From the NCBI GenBank assembly GCA_046348835.1, contig JAXMDM010000003.1:124001-188000 (forward strand): 64,000 nucleotides of DNA. Direction: 5' to 3'. This document shows, piece after piece, positions 24,250 to 32,962 of this stretch. Source of the stretch: Defluviicoccus sp046348835 (GTDB lineage: Bacteria > Pseudomonadota > Alphaproteobacteria > Rhodospirillales > Defluviicoccaceae). Position 1 is the first letter of the stretch. The number at the start of each line of letters is the position of its first letter. A program made the position numbers and the translations under genes. Below the pieces are notes generated by a model. That model made no database searches. It had not been told where the DNA came from and saw nothing but the letters and a program-made list of their open reading frames with translations.

Positions 24250-25827
24250 TCATGCGGTGCGCTGGCGCAGGTGATCGGCCAGCCGGATCGCCAGCGCGAC
24301 GATGGTGAAGGTCGGATTGACGATGCCGGTGGTGGGGAACACCGAACTGCCGGCCACGTAGAGGTTGCCGAGGCCGTGGACCCGGCAGTCGCGGTCGACC
24401 ACGCCCGAGCGGGGATCATCGCTCATCCGGGTGGTCCCGATGTGGTGCCAGGCCTCGGCGCAGACGAGGGTTTGCGGCGTCGCCTCGCGCACCTCGGGGC
24501 TCAATTCCAGGCGCCCGAGACCGGCGGTGGCGAAGGTCTCGCCGACGATCTCGAGGCCGCGACGGATACCGATGAGATCCAGATCGGTCAGCCGCCAGTC
24601 GACGACGATGCGGCGCAGCCCCAGCGCGTCCCGGTCCTCGCCGAGATAGACGCGGCTGGCCGGATTGGGCACCTGCTCGCACTGGGGGCGCACGTCCAGG
24701 ACCGGCGCCTTGCCGAAGCGGGTGTAGAGGCCGCTGGCCAGTCCGTCGAGGTCGGAAAACACCGTCCGCAGGTCGTCGGCGAAGGTGGTGGTGGGGAACT
24801 CGGTGCCCTTCAGCCGCGCCACCAGCCGTTTCATCGCCAGGTACGAAGGCGTGTGATGCAGCGTCGGCGCCGTCTCCGACGCGCGCGGATCGAGGTGGGC
24901 GGCGAACCCCGGGATCTGCTCGCGGGCGGCGGTTGCCGCGGTCAGCCGGAGCATGGCGTAGGCGTGCAAGGTGGAGCCGAGCGGTTTCGCCGCCGCCGCG
25001 GTCGGGGTATCGAGGATGATCCGCGCCCCTTCGTCGAACTGCGGATGCCCCATGAAGAACCGGCCGACCAGGTCGTTGCCGTTGCCGAGCCCCGCCTTCT
25101 GCACCCCGTCCGAGAGGAGGAGCAGCCGCGCGTTCTCGATGGCGCCGGCAGCGAGGACGAAGACGGGGGCGCGGACGGTGAAGCGCTTGCCGTCGAGGCA
25201 CCCCACCTCCGCCCGCTCCACCCTTCTGCCCTCGGCATCGGCGACGAGGGCGAGGACATTGGCGTGGAGCAGCGTCTCGACCGACTTTGCCGCGGTGAGC
25301 CGGTCACGGAAGACCTCGCCGAACCGGGTCGGCGGGCTCTGCTGGAAGAGCAGCGGCGCCAGCCGGCCGCCAAGGGTGTTGCCCTTGAAGATCTCCGGCA
25401 ATTCGTCCTGCCAGGCGTCCGGCGAGAAGTCGTCCGAGCCGATCTGCACGTACGGAACCGCCCGCCGCCAGTGGGGCGCCACGTCGTCGGCGTCGATGGG
25501 CCAGCCGCTGAATTGCACCCACGGCCGGACGCCGAAATCCTCGCGCCCGATGGGCGCACACATGCCGCCCCAGTGGTTGGTGGTGCCGCCGAAATAGCGC
25601 AACCTGGACACGTCCGGCGCATTCAGCGGGTGTCCGACCACGTCGCCTTCATAGAGGGCCTGGGTCGCCTCGTCGAAGTCGAAGCCGCCGCTCTCCAGCA
25701 GCACCACCTTCTGCGGCCCTTGCGCCAGCTCGCAGGCGAGGGTGATGCCCGCCGCACCGGCGCCGATGATGCAGACATCGGCGTCCAGCGTCTTCGTCGC
25801 CGGAACCTCTCGGGCGTCGCTCAGCAT
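24250..25827 (-). CDS. GMC-family FAD-dependent oxidoreductase
   Basis: The product of about 525 residues has an N-terminal Rossmann FAD site (DVCIIGAGAAGITLACELAQ), the GMC-type loop RYFGGTTNHWGGMCAPIG, and a C-terminal active-site region AWHHIGTTRMSDDPRSGVVD followed by NLYVAGSSVFPTTGIVNPTF. This subgroup is common in polysaccharide and cell-envelope clusters, where it oxidises alcohol groups on sugars or lipids; the substrate here is unknown. The ATG at 25827 is preferred because GGTGGGG precedes it; a GTG four codons upstream is equally in frame. It is upstream of, and coupled with, the GT4 gene, and divergent from the GT26 gene. Confidence 0.9.
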   Translation of the reverse strand: MLSDAREVPATKTLDADVCIIGAGAAGITLACELAQGPQKVVLLESGGFDFDEATQALYEGDVVGHPLNAPDVSRLRYFGGTTNHWGGMCAPIGREDFGVRPWVQFSGWPIDADDVAPHWRRAVPYVQIGSDDFSPDAWQDELPEIFKGNTLGGRLAPLLFQQSPPTRFGEVFRDRLTAAKSVETLLHANVLALVADAEGRRVERAEVGCLDGKRFTVRAPVFVLAAGAIENARLLLLSDGVQKAGLGNGNDLVGRFFMGHPQFDEGARIILDTPTAAAAKPLGSTLHAYAMLRLTAATAAREQIPGFAAHLDPRASETAPTLHHTPSYLAMKRLVARLKGTEFPTTTFADDLRTVFSDLDGLASGLYTRFGKAPVLDVRPQCEQVPNPASRVYLGEDRDALGLRRIVVDWRLTDLDLIGIRRGLEIVGETFATAGLGRLELSPEVREATPQTLVCAEAWHHIGTTRMSDDPRSGVVDRDCRVHGLGNLYVAGSSVFPTTGIVNPTFTIVALAIRLADHLRQRTA

Positions 25828-26260
25828 CCGAGGCCCCACCTGAAAGTCGGACGCGTGCCCGCAGCAACCATGACCTTAATCCCGATTAAGCGAAACAACC
25901 TCCAATCGGCCACATATTAGGTGACATCGCCCGTTGCGGGTGTCTGCTCCGTCACACTACGGGGCGGATTGGCGGATTTTCGGCCCGCGGGGTGGCGGCG
26001 CGCCGCTTCCTTCGGCGCGACGAGCACCGGCAAATTCAACGCATCGGTTGTGAACATCATCACACTGCAGCTGATAAGGGCAGCTTATTATGGAACCTTA
26101 AGGGCGAGACGGGGGCGACTCCCTGCAGCTTCGGTGCGCGTCGAGAACGGCGCTCCACCGCCTCGATGCAACCGAGGCGGGCAGCTAAGGGTCAAGCCGC
26201 AGAGGGAGAGACCGCCGGGCCCTCGCCGGGACATCAGCGATGGGTTAGAGGGGACGGACG
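25828..26260. other. Long divergent leader region before the GT26 gene
   Basis: These 433 bases separate the GMC oxidoreductase gene and the WecB-type gene and hold no convincing gene. Two structures stand out: TGATAAG-GGCAG-CTTATTA at 26072-26090, in the AT-richest part, and a perfect 8-bp hairpin at 26158-26180. Purine-rich GAGGGGAC precedes the TTG start at 26261. I could not fit the sequence to a riboswitch class I know. Confidence 0.45.
26158..26180 (+). repeat. Perfect 8-bp hairpin in the GT26 leader
   Basis: CCGCCTCG and CGAGGCGG flank a 7-base loop (ATGCAAC), about 80 bases upstream of the GT26 start. There is no T-tract. It may be part of a structured 5' leader or an operator. Confidence 0.5.
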
Positions 26261-27136
26261 TTGGTCACGCTGCGCAGGACTCTGTCTGCGGAGGCAGCCG
26301 GGTTACACGGGAGGGTGGGGCCGGCGCGCCCGCCGCGTGCATCCAGCGGCGCACATCTGCGCTTCCTCGGTATGCCGCTGTCGCTGCTGGCCGGCGAGGA
26401 TCTCCTGGCACTTCTGGCCCGCCGCGCCGCGGCGGCCACCTTCGCCTATGTGGTCACCCCGAACGTGGATCATGTGGTGCGCGCCTGCCGGGAGGGGGAA
26501 GGGATCCGCACCCTCTACGCCCAGGCCTGGCTTTCCGTCTGCGACAGCCAGATCCTGCGCCGGCTCGCCGGGACGGCGGGCGTCGAGATGCCGCTCAATA
26601 CCGGCTCCGATCTGACCCGCGCGTTGTTCGAACGGGTGCTGGTGCCGGGAGACCGGATTACCGTCATCGGCTGCGCCGCAACCACCATCGACATTCTGCG
26701 GGAGCGGTATCCCGGGATCGAGATCGCCCACTACAATCCGCCGATGGGGTTCATCGGCAACGAGGCGGAGGTGGCGCGGGTGGTCGAGTTCGTCGTCTCC
26801 CATCCCGCTCGCTTCGTCTTTCTCGCCGTCGGCTCACCGCGACAAGAAATCGTCGCCTATCGCGTCCACCAACACGGCGGCGCGACCGGTATCGGCTTAT
26901 GTATCGGCAATGCCCTCAACTTCCTTGCTTTTCCCGACAGCCGTTCGCCGCGCTGGATTTCCCGCGTGCATCTGGAATGGTTGCATCGTCTGTGTTTGGA
27001 TCCGGGCCGGCTCTGGCGCCGTTATCTGGTGGACAATCCGGTCATCTTCCTGCTGTTCCTCAAGGCGTTTCTCGCCGGCAGGGCCATCGAGCAGCGGGTA
27101 GACCCGTCCGGGGCGACGCGGCGAAGCGGCGATTGA
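26261..27136 (+). CDS. WecB/TagA/CpsF family glycosyltransferase (GT26)
   Basis: GT26 enzymes transfer a sugar such as N-acetylmannosamine (uronic acid) or glucose from a UDP donor to a lipid-linked acceptor. Landmarks are FAYVVTPNVDHVVRACREGE, a canonical TPN-D motif, then GSDLTRALFE, the sugar-nucleotide region YNPPMGFIGNEAE, and VFLAVGSPRQEIVAYRVHQ. The C-terminus (residues about 225-270) is basic and amphipathic, as in membrane-attached members. The start is uncertain: the TTG at 26261 has GAGGGGAC upstream and an in-frame GTG lies at 26315; conservation starts near residue 33. The gene is followed after 46 bases by ugd on the same strand. Confidence 0.9.
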   Translation: MVTLRRTLSAEAAGLHGRVGPARPPRASSGAHLRFLGMPLSLLAGEDLLALLARRAAAATFAYVVTPNVDHVVRACREGEGIRTLYAQAWLSVCDSQILRRLAGTAGVEMPLNTGSDLTRALFERVLVPGDRITVIGCAATTIDILRERYPGIEIAHYNPPMGFIGNEAEVARVVEFVVSHPARFVFLAVGSPRQEIVAYRVHQHGGATGIGLCIGNALNFLAFPDSRSPRWISRVHLEWLHRLCLDPGRLWRRYLVDNPVIFLLFLKAFLAGRAIEQRVDPSGATRRSGD

Positions 27137-27182
27137 GGCCTTTTGCCGAAACCCTTTTGAGATCGGATGACGAGGCGCCCCC

Positions 27183-28493
27183 ATGCAGGTCGCGATGATT
27201 GGCTCAGGCTACGTCGGCCTGGTGTCCGGAGCTTGCTTTTCGGAGTTCGGGACCCGGGTCGTCTGTGTCGACCAGGATGCCGACAAGATCGCCCGCCTCA
27301 ACGACGGGCTGATCCCCATCTACGAGCCGGGCCTGGAAGACCTGGTCCGCAGCAACACCCGGGCCGGGCGTCTTGAGTTCACCACCGACCTGGCCAACGC
27401 CGTTGCCGCCGCCGATGCCGTCTTCATCGCCGTCGGGACGCCATCGCGCCGTGGCGACGGCCATGCCGACCTGGCCTACGTGTTCGCCGCGGCCAAGGAA
27501 ATCGCCGCCACCTTGGATGGCTATACGGTGGTGGTCAACAAGTCCACCGTCCCCGTCGGCACCGCCGACCGGGTCGAGGCGCTGATCCGGGAGACCCGCC
27601 CGGATGCCGACTTCGACGTCGTCTCCAACCCCGAGTTCCTGCGCGAAGGCTCGGCGATCAACGACTTCATGCGACCCGACCGGGTGGTCATCGGCACCGA
27701 CGAGGAACGCGCCCGCGCCGTCATGCGCCAGCTCTACCGGGTCCTCTATCTGTTCGAAACGCCGATCGTCTTCACCGACCGGCGCAGCGCCGAGCTGATC
27801 AAGTACGCCGCCAACGCCTTCCTCGCCACCAAGATCACCTTCATCAACGAGGTCGCCGACCTGTGCGAGCGCCTCGGTGCCGACGTTCACGACGTCGCCC
27901 ACGGCATCGGCCTCGACGGCCGCATCGGCCGCAAGTTCCTGCATGCCGGACCGGGCTTCGGCGGCTCGTGCTTTCCGAAGGACACGCTGGCGCTCATTCG
28001 CACCGCCCAGGAGGCGGCGAGCCCGATGCGGATCGTCGAGACCGTCTACGACATCAACGAGAGCCGCAAGCGCAAGATGGCCGACAAGATCGTCGACGCC
28101 TGCGGCGGCAGCGTCGCCGGCAAGGTGGTCGCCGTCCTCGGCGTCACCTTCAAGCCCAACACCGACGACATGCGCGATGCGCCGGCGCTGAACATCCTGC
28201 CGGTGCTGACCGCCGCCGGCGCCACCGTCCGCGCCTTCGATCCCGCCGGAATGATGGAAGCGCGGTCGCTGATGGACGGCATCCAATGGCGGGACGATCC
28301 CTATGCGACCATGGACGGGGCCCATGCGCTGGTCATCCTCACCGAATGGAACGAGTTTCGCGCCCTCGACCTCGCCCGGGTGCGCGAACGGCTGGCGGTG
28401 CCGCTGGTGATCGACCTGCGCAATATCTACGATCGGCAGATCATGGCCGACGCCGGCTTCCGCTACACCTGCATCGGCCGTCCGGGCATTTAG
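27183..28493 (+). CDS. ugd: UDP-glucose 6-dehydrogenase
   Basis: Ugd oxidises UDP-glucose to UDP-glucuronate with two NAD+, supplying uronic acid for the exopolysaccharide. The 436-residue protein starts with the NAD site MQVAMIGSGYVGLVSGACF and has FLREGSAINDFMRPDRVVIG, the central AELIKYAANAFLATKITFIN helix, and the catalytic Cys263 in GFGGSCFPKD. The end lies inside a 16-base tandem repeat, so the stop codon TAG belongs to repeat unit 1 and reappears in the later units. The epimerase at 31504 would convert its product to UDP-galacturonate. Confidence 0.96.
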   Translation: MQVAMIGSGYVGLVSGACFSEFGTRVVCVDQDADKIARLNDGLIPIYEPGLEDLVRSNTRAGRLEFTTDLANAVAAADAVFIAVGTPSRRGDGHADLAYVFAAAKEIAATLDGYTVVVNKSTVPVGTADRVEALIRETRPDADFDVVSNPEFLREGSAINDFMRPDRVVIGTDEERARAVMRQLYRVLYLFETPIVFTDRRSAELIKYAANAFLATKITFINEVADLCERLGADVHDVAHGIGLDGRIGRKFLHAGPGFGGSCFPKDTLALIRTAQEAASPMRIVETVYDINESRKRKMADKIVDACGGSVAGKVVAVLGVTFKPNTDDMRDAPALNILPVLTAAGATVRAFDPAGMMEARSLMDGIQWRDDPYATMDGAHALVILTEWNEFRALDLARVRERLAVPLVIDLRNIYDRQIMADAGFRYTCIGRPGI

Positions 28494-28545
28494 CCAGCCG
28501 GGCATTTAGCCAGCCGGGTATTTAGCCAGCCGGGCATCTAGCCAC
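28482..28545. repeat. Four 16-base tandem repeats overlapping the ugd stop codon
   Basis: CCGGGCATTTAGCCAG occurs at 28482-28497 and 28498-28513, then with single changes at 28514-28529 (T for C) and 28530-28545 (two changes). The first unit encodes the last ugd codons and its stop. It lies between convergent genes ugd and rnc. Confidence 0.9.
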
Positions 28546-28579
28546 GCGTCGCTCGACCCCGGGCCGAGGGCAGCCAGGG

Positions 28580-29326
28580 TTACGACTCCTCAGAGGTCTT
28601 CCGCCGCGGCGGCGGCGTGTATCCGGCCTCGACCGTGGCGAGCAGCGCCGCTGCCGCCGCCTGCTCCGCCTGACGCTTCGAGGCGCCCTCGCCGGTGACG
28701 GTCGGAAACCCGGCAACCGTCACCTCCACGGTGAACAACGGCAGATGGGGTGGCCCCAAACGGGCCGTCTCCCGATAGACCGGCCGGCTGAGGCCGCGCC
28801 CCTGCGCCCACTCCTGCAGCCGCGACTTGGCATCCTTTTCCGCCCCGCGCTCCCGCTCCAGGAGCGGGCGCCAGTGGCGCTCGATGAACGCCCGTGCGGC
28901 GGCAAGGCCGCCGTCCAGGTAGAGGGCGCCGATGACCGCCTCGCAGGCATCGGCAAGCGGAGAGGCGATGCGCTGGTGGTTGCGCTCGCTGTCGTCGCCG
29001 GAGAACTGGAGTACCCGGCCGATGCCGGCGGCGCGGGCGATACGGACCAGGCTGTCCCGGTCGACCAGGCTCGCAAAGCGAGCGGCGAAGTGGCCGACGG
29101 TCTCTTGCGGAAACGTATGGAAGAGGGCGTCGGCAATAATCAGGCCGAGCACCCGGTCACCTAGAAACTCCAGCTTTTCGTTGGAGAACGGCCGCCCCTC
29201 CCGTCGCACCCCCTGACTGGAATGGGTAAGCGCCTCGATGAGAAGCTCGACCCTGGTGAACTGGTATTCGATCGATTCCTGGAACTCCTCGACAGCCCGG
29301 ATAACCGCCCGGTCTTCCGTTGGCAC
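28580..29326 (-). CDS. rnc: Ribonuclease III
   Basis: RNase III cuts double-stranded RNA, including the long stems of rRNA precursors. The 248-residue protein has the signature NEKLEFLGDRVLGL with Glu53 and Asp57, the second acidic pair in ADACEAVIGALYLDGG, and a C-terminal dsRNA-binding domain ending GEGASKRQAEQAAAAALLA. The start is a GTG at 29326 after GGGAGCGAG; a run of nine C/G lies just upstream. It is the last gene of pdxJ-acpS-lepB-rnc, a standard alphaproteobacterial order; era, which usually follows, is not here, as the next gene is ugd in the opposite direction. Confidence 0.96.
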   Translation of the reverse strand: MPTEDRAVIRAVEEFQESIEYQFTRVELLIEALTHSSQGVRREGRPFSNEKLEFLGDRVLGLIIADALFHTFPQETVGHFAARFASLVDRDSLVRIARAAGIGRVLQFSGDDSERNHQRIASPLADACEAVIGALYLDGGLAAARAFIERHWRPLLERERGAEKDAKSRLQEWAQGRGLSRPVYRETARLGPPHLPLFTVEVTVAGFPTVTGEGASKRQAEQAAAAALLATVEAGYTPPPRRKTSEES

Positions 29327-29415
29327 CTCGCTCCCCCCCCCGCGTTCTGGTCCAGGCGCCGACCCCTTTCATTCGGCGAGGAACGCGCTTTACTCGCCGG
29401 GCTGGTCGCGCTCCG

Positions 29416-30213
29416 TCAGCGGATGACGTTAAAGAAGCGTGACCACCGGATCGTGCCCGAGTCTACGAATACCCTGTAGATGGGACCGTCAAGCGAGAAA
29501 AAAATGATTTCTGCACGGCCGACAATATTCTCGACGGGGATATACCCTACGTCGGCCAGGAATCGACTGTCCCTGGAGCTGTCGCGATTGTCTCCCATGA
29601 CGAAAACGGTGCCGTCGGGGACGGTATAGACGTCGGTACTGTCCATCGGCGCGTCGTCGGAAATTTCCAGAATCAGGTGCTGGACGCCGTTGGGCAGCGT
29701 CTCCCGATACTCCAGGTATCGCCGCGGCTGACCGAAGCCGCCCCTGTCGGCCTTGAAATCGCCGACCAGGGTGCGTTCCACCGCCTTGCCGTTGACATGG
29801 AGGATGCCATTGATCACTTGCACCCGATCGCCCGGCAGGCCGATCACCCGTTTGACGTAATCGGTCGATGTGTCGCTCGGCAGGCGGAAGACGATGACGT
29901 CACCCTGCTTCGGCATCCTCTCGAAGATGCGTCCGGAGAACAGCGGCAGGCTGAAGGGAAAGGAGAAGCGGCTGTAACCGTAAGCATACTTGGAGACGAA
30001 CAGGTAATCGCCGATGAGCAGCGTCGGCATCATCGATCCGGAGGGTATGCTGAACGGCTCGAACAGGAACGAACGGATGACGGCGGCGATCACCAGCGCG
30101 TAAACGACGGTCTTGATGAACTCCGATATGCCCTTGCCGCGTGACCTGGCTGCCATGGGAGGAAATACCTGCCGGTTCGGTGATGAAGCGGGGGTCTTCG
30201 GTACCGGTTTCAT
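29416..30213 (-). CDS. lepB: Signal peptidase I
   Basis: LepB removes signal peptides from exported proteins at the outer face of the inner membrane. The 265-residue protein has one transmembrane helix (IKTVVYALVIAAVIRSFLF), the catalytic serine in PSGSMMPTLLIGD, the catalytic lysine in DYVKRVIGLPGD, and box E GDNRDSSRDSR. The ATG at 30213 overlaps the acpS stop as ATGA, and no other start has a better Shine-Dalgarno; one at 30156 would also keep all conserved parts. It is in the operon with pdxJ, acpS and rnc. Confidence 0.95.
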   Translation of the reverse strand: MKPVPKTPASSPNRQVFPPMAARSRGKGISEFIKTVVYALVIAAVIRSFLFEPFSIPSGSMMPTLLIGDYLFVSKYAYGYSRFSFPFSLPLFSGRIFERMPKQGDVIVFRLPSDTSTDYVKRVIGLPGDRVQVINGILHVNGKAVERTLVGDFKADRGGFGQPRRYLEYRETLPNGVQHLILEISDDAPMDSTDVYTVPDGTVFVMGDNRDSSRDSRFLADVGYIPVENIVGRAEIIFFSLDGPIYRVFVDSGTIRWSRFFNVIR

Positions 30214-30638
30214 GAGGGCGCGTCCGCGGCACCGGCCATGGGCGGATGCGCGGCAATGACCACGAAGGCTTGCGCGTAGGGATACTCGTCCGTCAGCGAG
30301 ATGTCGATGCTGGGGATCAACCCCACGGGCGTGAGGCGGAGGAGGCGGGTCTGGGCGCCGCCGGTGAGGTGGACGACGGGTTTCCCCGAGGTCAGCGCAT
30401 CGATCTCGATATCGCGCCAGAACACCCCCGAGCGGAACCCGGTGCCCAACGCCTTGGCGCACGCTTCCTTGCCGGCGTAGCGCAGGGCGTAGGCGGCGGC
30501 GGGATTGGCCCGGCGCGAACAGAGCAGGCGTTCGAGCGGGGTGTATACCCGCTCACGGAACCGGTCGCCGAACTGGTCGATGGTGCGCTCGATGCGGCGG
30601 ATGTCGAGCAGGTCGACGCCGATGCCGAGAACGACCAT
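30210..30638 (-). CDS. acpS: Holo-[acyl-carrier-protein] synthase
   Basis: AcpS transfers 4'-phosphopantetheine from CoA to acyl carrier protein. The 142-residue protein has the N-terminal GIGVDLLDIRRIER with the magnesium-binding Asp and the second motif RYAGKEACAKALGTG with the catalytic Glu/Lys. The C-terminal dozen residues (PPMAGAADAPS) are an unconserved tail running into lepB. Start and stop both overlap neighbours: TGATG with pdxJ and ATGA with lepB, showing tight translational coupling in the pdxJ-acpS-lepB-rnc operon. Confidence 0.95.
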   Translation of the reverse strand: MVVLGIGVDLLDIRRIERTIDQFGDRFRERVYTPLERLLCSRRANPAAAYALRYAGKEACAKALGTGFRSGVFWRDIEIDALTSGKPVVHLTGGAQTRLLRLTPVGLIPSIDISLTDEYPYAQAFVVIAAHPPMAGAADAPS

Positions 30639-31384
30639 CAGGCATCCGTCCCGGCGGTGGCGCCGGCGCGGATGAGCACCCGCATCCGGCGGATGACCGC
30701 GTCGAGGCCGTCGAACAGCGCCTCGCCGACGAGGAAATGGCCGATGTTGAGTTCGACGATGGCGGGGATGGCGGCGATCGGGCCGACGATGTCGAAGGTC
30801 AGCCCGTGCCCGGCATGGCATTCGAGGCCGAGGTCGGCGGCGACGGCGGCGGCATGGCGCAGACGTTCGAGCTCGGCCAGGCGCGCCTCGCCGCTGGCAT
30901 CGCAGTAGCGGCCGGTGTGGAGCTCCACTGCCGTCGCCCCCACCGCCCGGGCGACGCGCAGGTGCTCCGCTTGCGGCTCGACGAAGAGCGTGGTGACGAT
31001 CCCCGCCGCGGCGAGGGGCGGCACGATGCGCTCCAGCAGCCGGCGGCCGCCGACGGCGTCGAGACCGCCTTCGGTGGTCCGCTCGGCGCGCCGCTCCGGG
31101 ACCAGGCAGACGGCGTGGGGACGGTATTGGAGGGCGAGGCCGGTCATCTCCTGGGTGGCGGCGACCTCCAGATTGAGCGGCGCCGCAACCTCCGCCCGCA
31201 ATCGGGCGACGTCGTCATCGCGGATATGACGGCGATCCTCCCGCAGGTGGGCGGTGATCAGGTCGGCGCCGGCGCCGATGGCGGCATGGGCGGCGCGCAC
31301 CGGATCGGGATGGATACCGCCGCGCGCATTGCGTAATGTCGCGACATGATCGATGTTGACCCCTAGCCTGACGTAGCGTTGCAT
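30638..31384 (-). CDS. pdxJ: Pyridoxine 5'-phosphate synthase
   Basis: PdxJ condenses 1-deoxyxylulose 5-phosphate and 3-amino-2-oxopropyl phosphate to pyridoxine 5'-phosphate, the last ring-forming step of vitamin B6 synthesis. The 248-residue TIM barrel has RLGVNIDHVATLRNARGG at the N-terminus, DLITAHLREDRRHI with catalytic residues, and phosphate-binding HAGHGLTFDIVGPIA and ELNIGHFLVGEALF loops. It is the promoter-proximal gene of the pdxJ-acpS-lepB-rnc operon and is divergent from the epimerase gene at 31504. Confidence 0.96.
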   Translation of the reverse strand: MQRYVRLGVNIDHVATLRNARGGIHPDPVRAAHAAIGAGADLITAHLREDRRHIRDDDVARLRAEVAAPLNLEVAATQEMTGLALQYRPHAVCLVPERRAERTTEGGLDAVGGRRLLERIVPPLAAAGIVTTLFVEPQAEHLRVARAVGATAVELHTGRYCDASGEARLAELERLRHAAAVAADLGLECHAGHGLTFDIVGPIAAIPAIVELNIGHFLVGEALFDGLDAVIRRMRVLIRAGATAGTDA

Positions 31385-31503
31385 CGGCGACGGCTCTTCC
31401 TGCCTTACGGCACCCGGGCGAGGCCGGCACAGCGCCGTGTCACCCGTTCTGCGGTGCGCTTTTTATCCCTTAGGGCAAGTTCAAGGAAAGAGGGAAGGCT
31501 TCC

Positions 31504-32481
31504 ATGCCCGTGCTGGTCACCGGGGTCGCCGGTTTCATCGGCTACCATCTGGCGGACGCCCTGCTGACCGCCGCGGTTCCCGTCATCGGCGTCGACAACC
31601 TCAACGATTATTACGATCCGGCGCTGAAGCGGGCGCGGCTGGAGCGCCTGCAGCAGCGGCCGGGGTTCGACTTCCGCCGCCTCGACATCGCCGACCGGCC
31701 GGCCGTCGCCGCGCTGTTCGCCGACTTCCCCGGCATCCGCCGGGTGGCCCACCTGGCGGCGCAGGCGGGTGTCCGCTATTCGCTGCAAAACCCGCTCGCC
31801 TACGTCAGAAGCAACATCGAGGGGCACGTCGTCCTCCTGGAGGAGGCGCGGCGGCTTCCCGCGCTGGAGCACTTCGTCTACGCGTCCTCGTCGTCCGTCT
31901 ACGGCGGTAACGAGAAGCGCCCGTTCGCCGAGACCGACCGCACCGATTGCCCGGTCTCCCTCTATGGTGCGTCGAAGAAGGCGATGGAGACGGTGAGCCA
32001 GAGCTACGCGGCCATGTACCGCATGCCGCTCACCGGGCTCCGCTTCTTCACCGTCTATGGTCCGTGGGGCCGCCCGGACATGGCGGTTTGGATCTTCACC
32101 CGCAAGATCATCGCCGGCGAGCCGCTGCCCATCTTCAACCACGGCCGCCAGCGCCGCGACTTCACCTATATCGACGACATCGTCCGCGGCATCACCGCCT
32201 GCCTGGATCTTGGGCCCGATGCCGGGGCGGCGGTCCCTCATCGCCTGTTCAATCTCGGCAACAACCGGCCGTCCGGCGTCCTCGATCTGGTTCATCTGCT
32301 GGAAGACGCCATCGGCATCAAGGCGGTGCTCGATTACCAACCGCACCAGCTCGGGGATGTCACCGACACCCATGCGGACATCGATCGCGCCGCCGCCCTT
32401 CTCGGCTTCGCCCCATCGACCCGCCTCGACGAGGGGATCCCGGCGTTCGTCCGCTGGTACCGGCGCTACCACGCCGGCTGA
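31504..32481 (+). CDS. UDP-glucuronate 4-epimerase-like NAD-dependent epimerase
   Basis: The 325-residue short-chain dehydrogenase-type epimerase should interconvert UDP-glucuronate and UDP-galacturonate. The NAD site is TGVAGFIGYHLADALL. The loop VDNLNDYYDPALKRARLERL is typical of the GAE/CapI subgroup. The catalytic triad is represented by ASSSSVYGGN and Y-x3-K in LYGASKKAME; TVYGPWGRPDMAVWIFTRKI is also diagnostic of this subgroup. AAAGAGGGAAGG gives a good ribosome site. With ugd (27183) it forms a two-step route to UDP-galacturonate for the exopolysaccharide, although the core pdxJ operon separates them. Confidence 0.92.
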   Translation: MPVLVTGVAGFIGYHLADALLTAAVPVIGVDNLNDYYDPALKRARLERLQQRPGFDFRRLDIADRPAVAALFADFPGIRRVAHLAAQAGVRYSLQNPLAYVRSNIEGHVVLLEEARRLPALEHFVYASSSSVYGGNEKRPFAETDRTDCPVSLYGASKKAMETVSQSYAAMYRMPLTGLRFFTVYGPWGRPDMAVWIFTRKIIAGEPLPIFNHGRQRRDFTYIDDIVRGITACLDLGPDAGAAVPHRLFNLGNNRPSGVLDLVHLLEDAIGIKAVLDYQPHQLGDVTDTHADIDRAAALLGFAPSTRLDEGIPAFVRWYRRYHAG

Positions 32482-32483
32482 GC

Positions 32484-32720
32484 TCACCCCGCTTTTCGTA
32501 CCCGCAGAACCGTCACCCCCGCCTCGTCGGCGGAGGCTTCGCTGCCCACCAGGGTATGGCCGGTCGAGGCGCAGAATTGGGCGAAGTCGGCCGGCGCCGA
32601 CGGATCGGTCACCAAAATCACCAGTTCATCCCCGGCGTCGAGGCTGCGCAGCCATTTGTTGGCGCGCAGCACCGGCAAGGGGCAGGCGAGACCGCGGGCG
32701 TCGAGCGTATGCGATGGCAT
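32484..32720 (-). CDS. TusA-family sulfur carrier protein
   Basis: TusA-like proteins carry persulfide sulfur on a conserved cysteine for tRNA thiolation, molybdenum-cofactor synthesis or sulfur oxidation. The 78-residue product has the family motif LDARGLACPLPVLRANK with the active Cys13 in CPxP. The ATG at 32720 is chosen because GAGG lies 8 bases upstream. It is convergent with the epimerase (2 bases between stops). A BigR/SqrR-type persulfide sensor is encoded divergently 240 bases away, which supports a role in sulfur handling. Confidence 0.9.
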   Translation of the reverse strand: MPSHTLDARGLACPLPVLRANKWLRSLDAGDELVILVTDPSAPADFAQFCASTGHTLVGSEASADEAGVTVLRVRKAG

Positions 32721-32962
32721 CGGCGGCACCTCGTTGGCGGACGTTCATCTCTTCCCGCTCGGAATATCGGCGCGCAAGCGGTTTTGACCAGTCCCGGCGG
32801 AACCAGAGGAACCGGGGCCTGCGATGATCGATGAAAAACCGAGTAGCGGGGTCGGTTCTGGTTAATTAGAATTAACGTGTGGAACAGAAGGTTCTACGAG
32901 TGCCGGACGCAGAATCGATGAGGGGGCGGCGATGTCGGCGGAGGGGACACAGAAAATGATCG

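Noticed and set aside
25840..26260. c-di-GMP (GEMM) riboswitch before the exopolysaccharide GT26 gene
   Set aside because: I compared it with the GEMM core; the GAAA tetraloop, its receptor and the GGACGCAAAGCC segment are not there.
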